From positions 1-64,000 of the forward strand of contig DATBEZ010000043.1 in assembly GCA_036558745.1 (NCBI GenBank): a stretch of DNA of 64,000 nucleotides, written 5' to 3'. Under the pieces are notes generated by a model. That model worked only from the letters and a program-made list of their open reading frames with translations, was not told where the DNA came from and ran no database searches. Of this stretch, positions 41,909 through 48,640 are shown piece after piece. Position numbers and translations under genes: made by a program. Within the stretch, counting starts at the first letter, position 1; each line of letters begins with the position of its first letter. Origin of the DNA: JAMXLJ01 sp036558745 (lineage in GTDB: Bacteria > Actinomycetota > Acidimicrobiia > IMCC26256 > JAMXLJ01).

Positions 41909-42754
41909 GTGGGCAAGCTGTTGCGCGGTCGCTACGAGCTCCGGCGGGTCATCGGCACCGGCTCGATGGCACGGGTGGTGCTGGCACACGACCAGGTTCT
42001 CGAGCGCGATGTCGCGGTGAAGCTGTTGCGCCGCGACGCGTCGGATGCCGAAGGCCAGGGCCGCTTCCTGCACGAGGCACGCGCCGCGGCCAGCGTCGTG
42101 AACCCTCACGTGGTCCAGATCTACGACGCCGGCGACGAGGCGGGACGGCTCTTCATCGTCATGGAGCTCGTGCGCGGTCCGAGCCTCGGCGACGTGCTGA
42201 AGCGCAAGGGTCCGCTCACGGCGCGCCAGGCGCTGGTCGTCACCGATCAGGTGCTCGACGCGCTCGTCGCCGCGCACGAGCTCGGTGTGGTGCACCGCGA
42301 CGTGAAGCCGAACAACATCCTCCTGGCCGACGTGCGCACGGTGAAGCTCACCGACTTCGGTCTGGCCAAGAGCGCGCAGCACGGCGCGAGCGCGCTGACC
42401 CGACCGGGACAGGTCGTGGGCACGCCGATGTACCTCGCGCCCGAGCGATCGGAGGGGCGACCGGCGACGCCCGCGGCCGACCTGTACTCGCTCGGCATCG
42501 TGCTCTACGAGATGCTCGTCGGGAAGCCCCCGTTCAGCGGGCGCAGCCTGCTCGACCTCGCCGTCGCGCACCAGCAGGCGCCGGTTCCCGCGCTCAAGCG
42601 GCCCGACGTGTCGGAAGCGGTCGAAGAGGTGATGCTCGAGGCGTTGGCGATCGACCCGGTCGCGCGTCCGGAGAGCGCGCGGGTCATGCAGCAGCGTCTC
42701 CGTCGCGCGGCCGGCGCGGCACCGGAGCGTCCCTTCGTCGCCGCGACCGCCTGA
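41909..42754 (+). CDS. soluble eukaryotic-type Ser/Thr protein kinase
   Basis: A 281-residue Hanks-type kinase consisting of the catalytic domain alone. Motifs: glycine loop GTGSMA (16-21, with Ala replacing the third Gly), VAVKLL Lys38, Glu56 in the C-helix, catalytic HRDVKPNN (129-136), DFG (149-151) and APE (177-179). No membrane helix or PASTA/sensor domain follows, unlike PknB, so regulation must come from a partner or autophosphorylation. No substrate-like FHA protein is nearby. Confidence 0.93.
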   Translation: MGKLLRGRYELRRVIGTGSMARVVLAHDQVLERDVAVKLLRRDASDAEGQGRFLHEARAAASVVNPHVVQIYDAGDEAGRLFIVMELVRGPSLGDVLKRKGPLTARQALVVTDQVLDALVAAHELGVVHRDVKPNNILLADVRTVKLTDFGLAKSAQHGASALTRPGQVVGTPMYLAPERSEGRPATPAADLYSLGIVLYEMLVGKPPFSGRSLLDLAVAHQQAPVPALKRPDVSEAVEEVMLEALAIDPVARPESARVMQQRLRRAAGAAPERPFVAATA

Positions 42755-42772
42755 CGCCGCTCGGGCGCTCGA

Positions 42773-43129
42773 CTACGCCGGAACCAGGGAGACGTCGGCC
42801 AGCGTCGGCGCCAGCGTGGCCGCGACGTCGAGACGCAGGTCGAGCAGACGGTCCGCAACCTCATACGCCGACACCGTTGCATGGCTCTCGGCCCAGGCGC
42901 GGAGCTCGGCCAGCCCCGAAGCGACGACCGGCGCGCACCGCTCGCCCACCTCGACGGCCTCCAGCATGTCGACGACCGACGCGACGTGCACGCGCGCGAA
43001 CAGCTCGCGACCGGCGGTGAACGCGAGCGCCGCGTCGATCGCGCCGATGATGGCGTCCGACGTCTCGGCCGGCGGGATCGCGTTCGCCGTGTCCCTCCGA
43101 AGCGCTGTCCGGCGATCGAAGCCCAACAT
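42773..43129 (-). CDS. hypothetical helical protein (118 aa)
   Basis: The ATG follows a strong GGAGGGG site. The protein begins LGFDRRTALRRDTANAIPPAE and continues as Ala/Leu/Val/Glu-rich helices (AIIGAIDAALAFTAGRELFARVHVASVVDMLEAVEVGERCA in two overlapping segments). It has one Cys and no membrane segment. No family is recognised. It is divergent from the small membrane-protein gene at 43292, with the tandem boxes in the shared 162-bp region. Confidence 0.65.
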   Translation of the reverse strand: MLGFDRRTALRRDTANAIPPAETSDAIIGAIDAALAFTAGRELFARVHVASVVDMLEAVEVGERCAPVVASGLAELRAWAESHATVSAYEVADRLLDLRLDVAATLAPTLADVSLVPA

Positions 43130-43213
43130 CGTTCCCCTCCTCGCCACGTGCAAAGCGACGGTCCGCCGTTCCCTGGCGAGGCCATCGTGCCGATCCGCCG
43201 GCTGGGGATTGCA

Positions 43214-43255
43214 GGGCCGAAGGTCACACCGGGCGGGCACTGCGGCCCTTCGACC
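43214..43255 (+). promoter_or_regulatory. tandem DevR/DosR-like boxes
   Basis: GGGCCGAAGGTC (43214-43225, the inverse of GACCTTCGGCCC) and GGCCCTTCGACC (43244-43255) are centred 72.5 and 42.5 bp before the ATG at 43292. The 30-bp spacing equals about three helical turns, placing both on one face. Confidence 0.45.
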
Positions 43256-43291
43256 CTCGAGCGCGGAACCGCTCGTGCCGATGGAGTGGAT

Positions 43292-43420
43292 ATGCAGAGT
43301 CTTCGCCGGCGAGCGCAGGGTCACCCGCTGTGGTATCTCGCGGCAGGCGTCGTTGCCGCTGCCGCGCTCGAGCTCGCAGGTCTCCTGATCTACTCCGTGC
43401 TGCTCCCGCTCACGGGCTGA
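43292..43420 (+). CDS. tiny single-helix membrane protein (42 aa), paralogue of the 36855 gene
   Basis: MQSLRRRAQGHPLW forms a positively charged start, followed by one hydrophobic helix that ends GLLIYSVLLPLTG, identical over 13 residues to the protein at 36855. The positive-inside rule puts the N-terminus in the cytoplasm, leaving only a few residues outside. The stop codon lies in the loop of a small hairpin. Upstream tandem boxes suggest the same regulator as its paralogue. No function is known. Confidence 0.75.
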   Translation: MQSLRRRAQGHPLWYLAAGVVAAAALELAGLLIYSVLLPLTG

Positions 43421-43427
43421 CGCCCGT
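43412..43427. terminator. small hairpin with stop codon in its loop
   Basis: ACGGGC-TGAC-GCCCGT. The TGA in the loop is the stop of the 42-residue protein; the convergent gene's stop is 6 bp beyond. Confidence 0.45.
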
Positions 43428-43432
43428 CCCCG

Positions 43433-43624
43433 TCAGCCGGTCGCGCCTTCGAGGGCTTCGACGCGCTCGGCCAGCTCCGCGATCACGACCGCGAGCTCAC
43501 CCGTGAGCTCGGCCACGATCGTGAGGACGACGGCCGTGATCTCGGCCACGTCGTCCTCGGTGGCCTTGCGGCCGCCACGGTGCAGGGCTTCGTGCAGACG
43601 TTCGCGAATCGTGTGCTCGGCCAT
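43433..43624 (-). CDS. small helical/coiled-coil hypothetical protein (63 aa)
   Basis: MAEHTIRERLHEALHRGGRK is followed by one long Glu/Ala/Val/Leu helix (VVLTIVAELTGELAVVIAELAERVEALEG) with heptad spacing, suggesting oligomerisation. There is no signal peptide. The ATG follows TAGCCT by 7 nt, consistent with a leaderless mRNA. No family is recognised. Confidence 0.7.
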   Translation of the reverse strand: MAEHTIRERLHEALHRGGRKATEDDVAEITAVVLTIVAELTGELAVVIAELAERVEALEGATG

Positions 43625-43631
43625 GAGCGGG

Positions 43632-43637
43632 AGGCTA
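43632..43637 (-). promoter_or_regulatory. -10 hexamer TAGCCT, leaderless start
   Basis: Minus-strand TAGCCT, 7 nt, then the ATG at 43624. Confidence 0.5.
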
Positions 43638-43774
43638 TCGCCGTCCTCTCCCGCCTTCGCGGCTCGGAGGGACGGACTTGATCGCGCGTCGCGGGTCCCG
43701 GATCATGGTTGCGGCGCGTCGTGGTCCCGGCCGCGGCGCCCGGGCGAGGGAGCGCGACGCATGGACGGCGACAC

Positions 43775-44698
43775 GTGACCGAGGACGAGGTCCGGGCCTG
43801 GATCACCCGTACCCGGACCGCAGACCGCGATCACCGGCTGCCCCACGACGCCGATCGCGCGTCCTTGCGTGACCGGCTCCGCCCGCAGCTCGACGAGCTC
43901 GGTGTCCCGCCGTCGGAGCGTGACGCGGTGGTCGAGGTGTGTGCGGCCGAGATGTCGCGCCTGTTCACCGCGCAGGCACACCCCGCCCCGCCGACGGGTT
44001 CCGGCGCGCACGCACCGACACGGGCACCGACACCGGCACCGGTTCGGGTCTCGCCGCCTCCGAGCGCGACCGCGCCGGCGAGCGCGACGGTGCCGTCCGG
44101 TGCGGCACCCGTCACCGCGACGATGCCGCCGCCGGCGGGGCCGAGCGTCGAGCCGGCGCACGCGACGAACACGCTCCCACGGGGCTGGTTCCGCGCGCAG
44201 TGGCGACGGCTCCACTGGTCCGGCCGTGTCGCGCTGGTCGTCTTCGGACCGCCCGTCGCGCTCGTGTTGGGCCTGATGGCGCTCTGCACGGTGAGCCCGC
44301 CCGTCGGTGCGGCGGTGCTCGGCACGACGAACCGCGTGTTCGACGGCGAGGTGTACGGCCACGACTTCGTCGGTTTCGGCAAGGGTCGCTACGAGACGAG
44401 CCCGTGGCAGTTCACGTTCCTGCACCCGAGTCGCAGCGCGATGGACCGTCTGCGCGTGCAGTGCGAGAACGATCCCGGCTTCGCGCCTCCCGTCTGCGCG
44501 ACGGTCGAGCATTCGTACCGGATGGAGGACCACGGCGGTACGTTCCGCAAGGTCCTCGACTCCGACAGGCAACAGACGTGGTTCGAGAGCGAGGCGTGCC
44601 CCGCGCTCGCCGTGCTCGACCACCGGATCTACGCGAAGAACCTCGATGCGGGGTGGGAACGGTACCGCTCGCACGGTTGCGTGCCCTACGACGCGTAA
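43775..44698 (+). CDS. hypothetical membrane protein with Pro-rich cytoplasmic region (307 aa)
   Basis: Residues 1-65 are helical and charged (VTEDEVRAWITRTRTADRDHRLP). Residues 70-140 are Pro/Ala/Thr-rich and probably disordered. One membrane helix follows (RVALVVFGPPVALVLGLMALCTV), then an outer domain of about 120 residues with five Cys (VQCENDPGFAPPVC, EACPAL, HGCVPYDA). No family is recognised. The GTG was chosen because the frame upstream is compositionally non-coding; a weaker start cannot be excluded. Confidence 0.65.
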   Translation: MTEDEVRAWITRTRTADRDHRLPHDADRASLRDRLRPQLDELGVPPSERDAVVEVCAAEMSRLFTAQAHPAPPTGSGAHAPTRAPTPAPVRVSPPPSATAPASATVPSGAAPVTATMPPPAGPSVEPAHATNTLPRGWFRAQWRRLHWSGRVALVVFGPPVALVLGLMALCTVSPPVGAAVLGTTNRVFDGEVYGHDFVGFGKGRYETSPWQFTFLHPSRSAMDRLRVQCENDPGFAPPVCATVEHSYRMEDHGGTFRKVLDSDRQQTWFESEACPALAVLDHRIYAKNLDAGWERYRSHGCVPYDA

Positions 44699-44708
44699 GG
44701 CTCACCTG

Positions 44709-44743
44709 CCCGAACACGACGTCCGAAGAGTCGACGGTTCGGG
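44709..44743 (+). terminator. possible terminator hairpin
   Basis: CCCGAAC (44709-44715) pairs with GTTCGGG (44737-44743), 11 bp after the membrane-protein stop. The stem is short and there is no U-run. Confidence 0.3.
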
Positions 44744-44867
44744 GGCATGCCCGATCGACGCGAGAATGGTTGCGTGTGCGCGCTCTCATCCCATTCTCAG
44801 CCTGCCGGAGTACGAAGGTTCGCCACACGAGCCCGCCCGGCACGCGACGTGACCAAGAGGTGATCCG

Positions 44868-45827
44868 ATGACGACGGGAACCGCGACACTCGGCGACGTC
44901 GCGCCGGCTGCATCGACCGAGACGGTCGTCTCGGTCCGCGGGTTGACGAAGCGGTTCGACGCCGCGGTGCTCGCGGTCGACAACCTCGACTTCACGGTGC
45001 AGCGCGGCGAGGTGTGCGGCCTGCTCGGCCCGAACGGCGCGGGCAAGACCACGACGCTGCGCATGCTGCTCGGACTCATCCATCCGACCGCGGGCGAGAT
45101 GGAGCTCTTCGGCGCGCGCGTCGTCCCGAGCGCCGACGTGCTCGTGCGTGTGGGCGCCATGATCGAGCAGGCCGCGTTCGTCCCGCACCTGTCGGGGATG
45201 ACGAACCTGCGGCTCTACTGGGAGGCGGGCGGCGCGAGCTTCGCGGACGCGGACCTCGACACCGCCCTCGGCGTCGCGGCGCTCGGCAGCGCGATCGACC
45301 GCAAGGTGAAGACGTACTCGCAAGGCATGCGGCAACGTCTGGGCCTCGCACGCGCGCTGCTCGGGCGTCCCGACCTCCTCGTGCTCGACGAGCCGACGAA
45401 CGGTCTCGATCCGCAGGAGATGCGCGCCGTTCGTCAGCTGTTGCGGCGCGTCGCCGACCAGGGCACGACCGTCCTGCTCTCGAGTCACCTGCTGAGCGAG
45501 GTCGAGCAGATCTGCAGCCACGCGGTCGTCATGGACCGCGGGCGACTGGTGGCCGCGGGAACCGTCGGCGACCTGATGCAGGCGTCGGTCTCCGCGTTCG
45601 TCGAGGTCGACGACACCGCGCGGGCGAGCTCGGTGCTCGAGTCCATGCCCGGCGTCGTGCACGTGAGCGAGGAAGCGCCCGGGCTCTCCGTCCGTCTCGA
45701 CGGCGCGGAACGATGGCAGATCGTCGACGCGCTCGTCGGTGCCGGCGTGAAGGTGTCGACGGTGACCGCACGCCACCGGCTCGAGGACGCGTTCCTCGGC
45801 CTGCTCGGTGAGGAGACGGAACGATGA
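44868..45827 (+). CDS. ABC transporter ATP-binding protein (CcmA/ABC-2 type)
   Basis: A 319-residue ATPase powering a two-gene exporter. Walker A is GPNGAGKTT (54-62), the signature is SQGMRQRLGLARALL, Walker B is LLVLDEPTNGLDP, and the switch His lies in LLSSHLLSE. The extra 100 residues after the core are usual for ABC-2 drug/antibiotic exporters. An AGAGGTGAT site precedes the ATG. The stop overlaps the permease start (ATGA). Confidence 0.94.
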   Translation: MTTGTATLGDVAPAASTETVVSVRGLTKRFDAAVLAVDNLDFTVQRGEVCGLLGPNGAGKTTTLRMLLGLIHPTAGEMELFGARVVPSADVLVRVGAMIEQAAFVPHLSGMTNLRLYWEAGGASFADADLDTALGVAALGSAIDRKVKTYSQGMRQRLGLARALLGRPDLLVLDEPTNGLDPQEMRAVRQLLRRVADQGTTVLLSSHLLSEVEQICSHAVVMDRGRLVAAGTVGDLMQASVSAFVEVDDTARASSVLESMPGVVHVSEEAPGLSVRLDGAERWQIVDALVGAGVKVSTVTARHRLEDAFLGLLGEETER

Positions 45828-46669
45828 TGGCGCTGCTGCGCACCGAGATCGTCAAGCAGAGCCGCCGGACGCGCACGTACGTCGCGCTCGGCCTGATGGC
45901 GGCGATCCCGATCATCATCACGTTCGCGTTGTGGGCCAACCCGCCCGACAACTTCGGAGGCGGGAACGGTCCGGGCGACGGCTTCTTCTACTTCGCGGCT
46001 CACGGCACCGGACTCCTGCTGCCCGCCGCGATCCTGCTCGTCATGAGCCGGTTCCTGTTGATCGGGGTCGCGGCGCTGTTCGCCGGTGACGCGATCGCGT
46101 CGGAGGCGTCGTGGGGCAACCTCCGCGCCCTGCTCATGCGGCCCATCAAGCGCGGCCGCCTGCTCGGGACGAAGATCCTCATCGCGGTCGCGCTCACCTG
46201 CCTGGCCACGTTCATCATCGTCGTCACGGGGTTGATCGCAGGAGGGATCGCCTTCGGCTGGCACGCGCTCGACGTCGGACCCCTGGCTTTCGTTCGCGGC
46301 GCGCCGCCGTATCAGTCGGTCGGCGTGCTGCTCGGCCACCTGGCGCTGGGATCGCTCTACGTGACGTGGAGCCTCGCAGCGGTCGTCGCCTTCGGGTTCA
46401 TGATCTCGACGATGAGCGACTCACCGGCGGGGGCGGCCGCGGCCGCGTTCGGCCTCTATGTGACGTCGGCGATCCTCGACAACATCGACGCGATCGGCTC
46501 GATCCGCAACGTGTTCCCGACCCACTACTCGGACGCGTGGACGGACCTGTTCCTGCACGACCACCTGAGCGCCGACATGCTGCGCGGCACGCTCTTGCAG
46601 ATCCCGTACATCATCGTGTTCTGCGGGATCGCCGCGTGGTACTTCCGTCGCAAGGACATCATGTCGTGA
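45824..46669 (+). CDS. ABC-2 type transporter permease
   Basis: A 281-residue protein with six predicted membrane helices, including TYVALGLMAAIPIIITFALW, AAILLVMSRFLLIGVAALFAGDAI, ILIAVALTCLATFIIVVTGLIAGGIAFG and LQIPYIIVFCGIAAWYF. The conserved SEASWGNLRALLMRPIKRGRLLGTK loop is typical of ABC-2 permeases. It is coupled to the ATPase gene by a 4-nt overlap. The cargo is unknown. The stop codon is embedded in a 12-bp hairpin. Confidence 0.92.
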   Translation: MMALLRTEIVKQSRRTRTYVALGLMAAIPIIITFALWANPPDNFGGGNGPGDGFFYFAAHGTGLLLPAAILLVMSRFLLIGVAALFAGDAIASEASWGNLRALLMRPIKRGRLLGTKILIAVALTCLATFIIVVTGLIAGGIAFGWHALDVGPLAFVRGAPPYQSVGVLLGHLALGSLYVTWSLAAVVAFGFMISTMSDSPAGAAAAAFGLYVTSAILDNIDAIGSIRNVFPTHYSDAWTDLFLHDHLSADMLRGTLLQIPYIIVFCGIAAWYFRRKDIMS

Positions 46670-46693
46670 GCGCGATCTCCTGATCGCGCTCAC
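46666..46693. terminator. bidirectional 12-bp hairpin containing both stop codons
   Basis: GTGAGCGCGATC-TCCT-GATCGCGCTCAC is a perfect stem with a 4-nt loop. The permease TGA (46667-46669) is in one arm and the minus-strand stop of the small membrane gene (46690-46692) in the other. Confidence 0.8.
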
Positions 46694-46884
46694 TCGTACT
46701 CGGTGCCCGATCGCAGCTTGCCCGCGATCCCGAAGAGCACCGCCGCCGCGATCCAGCAGCCGACCGCGAGGACCGGGCCGCTCGGCGGGTCGAAGAACAC
46801 GAGTGCGATCACGCCGATGCCGGTGACGAGCAGCCCGTTGGCGATGGCGAGTGTCTCCATCACCATCCGCCCCCGAGCCGACAC
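46690..46884 (-). CDS. small two-helix membrane protein (64 aa)
   Basis: Two hydrophobic segments, LAIANGLLVTGIGVIALVFF and AVGCWIAAAVLFGIAG, are separated by DPPSGP, with a charged C-terminus. No family is recognised; it resembles many small actinobacterial membrane proteins. The GTG start is supported by TACGAT 6 nt before it; ATGs 6 and 8 codons later are alternatives. Confidence 0.65.
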   Translation of the reverse strand: MSARGRMVMETLAIANGLLVTGIGVIALVFFDPPSGPVLAVGCWIAAAVLFGIAGKLRSGTEYE

Positions 46885-46890
46885 GCACGG

Positions 46891-46896
46891 ATCGTA
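46891..46896 (-). promoter_or_regulatory. -10 hexamer TACGAT, leaderless start
   Basis: Minus-strand TACGAT, 6 nt, then the GTG at 46884. Confidence 0.5.
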
Positions 46897-46934
46897 AGGC
46901 CGCGCGTCGCCCGTGTGGACCCGCGGCGCGCCCG

Positions 46935-47447
46935 CTACAGGCCGGGGATGGGGAACAAGCCGCCGTCGGTCGTGGTGGTGGTCGGCTCGGTCGTGGTGGT
47001 CGTCGTCGTGGGCGCGGCGGTGGTCGTCGTCACGGGCGGCCGCGTGACGGGGGTCGGTGGCGGCGGGGGAGGAGCGGCGGGGGGCGGCGCAGAGGGCGGA
47101 GGCGGCGCCGCGGCGGGCGCGGCCGAAGGTGTGCCGCGCGAAGCGGCGGTCGTCGACGTCGTGGTGGTGCTGCTCGCGGCCGGCGGTGGCGGGACCGGTC
47201 CGGTGATCGGCAGCAGGGCAGCCGGCGGCGCGGTCGTCGACGAAGGCGCGGTCGTCACGCGGGTCGGGCTGCTCGTGGTGGACGTCGTCGCGGGGCCGTG
47301 CGCGGCAGCCGTGCCGGCCGAGCCGCCGGAGCCGGGGTGCAGCAGGAACACCGCGAGCGCGAGGGCGAACGTCGCGCCCGCCGCCAGCGCGGCCCCGAAC
47401 AATGGATCACCCTTGACGCGTCTGCGCACGTCGTCGACGCGGAACAT
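46935..47447 (-). CDS. membrane-anchored Pro/Thr-rich extracytoplasmic protein (170 aa)
   Basis: The N-terminus FRVDDVRRRVKGDPLFGAALAAGATFALALAVFLL is a short cytoplasmic part plus one membrane helix, broken here into the parts FRVDDVRRR and the hydrophobic run. The remaining 130 residues are Pro, Thr, Ala and Ser repeats (PPPP, TTTT runs), probably an extended cell-wall-spanning stalk. RRRVKGDPLF echoes RRRAQGHPLW of the 43292 protein. The ATG follows a ribosome-binding site presented in a hairpin loop. Confidence 0.65.
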   Translation of the reverse strand: MFRVDDVRRRVKGDPLFGAALAAGATFALALAVFLLHPGSGGSAGTAAAHGPATTSTTSSPTRVTTAPSSTTAPPAALLPITGPVPPPPAASSTTTTSTTAASRGTPSAAPAAAPPPPSAPPPAAPPPPPPTPVTRPPVTTTTAAPTTTTTTTEPTTTTTDGGLFPIPGL

Positions 47448-47450
47448 CGA

Positions 47451-47474
47451 GCTCCGTACCTCCCCGGACGGAGC
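47451..47474 (-). promoter_or_regulatory. hairpin presenting the ribosome-binding site in its loop
   Basis: GCTCCGT and ACGGAGC (7-bp stem) flank a 10-nt loop that reads CCGGGGAGGT on the minus strand. GGGGAGG is the Shine-Dalgarno of the Pro/Thr-rich protein, and the ATG starts 3 nt after the stem. Confidence 0.35.
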
Positions 47475-47571
47475 GAGATTGGAACATCGCGCGCGCACCA
47501 CGGCAAGCCTTTGGGCGAACCTTTGCCGCGACGCGCGCACAGCGCGAGATCACGACCACATGGCGCGTCAC

Positions 47572-48336
47572 TCAGCTGCGCGGCGCGCGCGGCGGCCCGG
47601 CCGCGGTGTGGCGGGTGCCGGGCGGATCGACCGCCCAGCGCGCCGGCTGGTCCCACCGGTCTTCGTAGACGAGCTCGCCGATCGGACGCCGGCGCACTGG
47701 TCCGTGCCCGCCCACCGGTCGACCGAGCGTGATCGTGGCGGCCATGAACACGTCGTCGGGGACGTCGAGGAGCGCGCGCAGCTCGTCTTCCACGAGCGCG
47801 TGGTAGCCGGAGAGGACGCCGCCGTAGCCGAGCGCGCGGGCGGCGAGCAGGAGGTTCTGGCACGCGGGGTAGATCGACGCGCCCTCGAAGGAACCGGCCT
47901 CGCGGTACCGCACCAGGCAGGGGAGCACGAGCACGGGGACGCCCTCGAACGCGTCGACGTAGTGCTCCATGCTCGCGGCCATGCGCGCCTTCGGTGAGTC
48001 GGTGCGCACGCCCGATCCTGCGTCGTAGCCGTCGGCGGCTCGCTTCGCGCCCCATGCGCGCCGCGCCGCACCTGCGATCAACGCTTTCGCCTGCCGCGCG
48101 CGCGGGCCGTCGGTGAGCACGAGGAAGCGGAACGGTTGACGGTTCGAGCCGGTCGGCGCGCGTGTGGCCGCGAACAGGATCGTGCGCAGCGCCTCGGGCG
48201 GGACCGGCTCGTCGCGGTAGCGACGGATCGCGCGCGTCGACACGAGCCCCGCGAGCAGGCCGACGTCGTCGTCGGGGAGCGGGCGCGTTGCGAGGTCGTC
48301 GACCACATCGGGCTCGCGCGTCCGCTCGTCCGTCAC
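47572..48336 (-). CDS. nitroreductase-family protein (FMN-dependent)
   Basis: A 254-residue nitroreductase. STRAIRRYRDEPVPPEALRTIL and ATRAPTGSNRQPFRFLVL form the FMN-phosphate region, SIYPACQNLLLAARALGYGGVLSGYH is the conserved middle helix, and MAATITLGRPVGG is the C-terminal strand. It resembles the FbiB-C/BluB-like subgroup in general layout, but no F420-ligase domain is attached. The GTG is preferred over the GTG/ATG options just upstream. The substrate is unknown. Confidence 0.88.
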   Translation of the reverse strand: MTDERTREPDVVDDLATRPLPDDDVGLLAGLVSTRAIRRYRDEPVPPEALRTILFAATRAPTGSNRQPFRFLVLTDGPRARQAKALIAGAARRAWGAKRAADGYDAGSGVRTDSPKARMAASMEHYVDAFEGVPVLVLPCLVRYREAGSFEGASIYPACQNLLLAARALGYGGVLSGYHALVEDELRALLDVPDDVFMAATITLGRPVGGHGPVRRRPIGELVYEDRWDQPARWAVDPPGTRHTAAGPPRAPRS

Positions 48337-48365
48337 CGGCCGATCATCGCACGCGTCCTCCACCG

Positions 48366-48416
48366 GCCGGTTGGGACGTTCATCGGCGGAGAGCGCCGGT
48401 CAGCGTCCCAACCGGC
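48366..48416. repeat. palindromic element related to the 29280 hairpin
   Basis: GCCGGTTGGGACG (48366-48378) pairs exactly with 48404-48416 around a 25-nt loop. The inner core TTGGGACG/CGTCCCAA is the same as in the 29280-29326 hairpin, while the flanking bases differ. Confidence 0.55.
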
Positions 48417-48553
48417 GTTCGCCGTCGGCCGGGCGGGGGTCGGGGAGGTCCCTGAGGAATGTGTGGTTCCGGGTCTTGTTCCCTTGTGCACCCCTGAGTA
48501 CGGTTTCGCCACGCTTTCGGTGAGACGCCGGGGCGAGTCCATGGACGACGAGG

Positions 48554-48591
48554 GAAGCCGGGCCCATCGGGCGACGCGAGGGCCCGGCTTC
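48554..48591. terminator. 12-bp hairpin downstream of the COQ4-motif gene
   Basis: GAAGCCGGGCCC (48554-48565) and GGGCCCGGCTTC (48580-48591) form a perfect stem with a 14-nt loop, about 50 bp beyond the minus-strand stop. On the plus strand it is followed by the pyrimidine-rich TCCTCATCT. Confidence 0.55.
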
Positions 48592-48640
48592 TCCTCATCT
48601 CCGGCCTGGTGGGATCCGGCCCCCGAGGGCCTCGAGGCCG

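Larger units (their letters stand above)
48337..48640. other. 304-bp gene-free region with several stable hairpins
   Basis: No convincing frame is present. It holds the GTTGGGACG-type palindrome (48366-48416), a middle stretch that can fold (GTTTCGCC with GGTGAGAC near 48507-48530, flanked by CCCC and GGGG), and the 12-bp hairpin at 48554. It may encode a short structured RNA on the plus strand, or be only the joint 3'/5' flank of two minus-strand genes. Confidence 0.4.

Noticed and set aside
40430..42571. 713-residue open frame on the minus strand
   Set aside because: Antisense to the DUF445 and kinase genes, both of which have clear family motifs. The frame is low in hydrophobic residues and has no ribosome-binding site.
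46935..47300. GGCGGC/GTCGTC repeats suggesting a tandem-repeat or CRISPR-like array
   Set aside because: They are irregular codon repeats for Pro, Thr and Ala in the stalk protein, without constant repeats or spacers.
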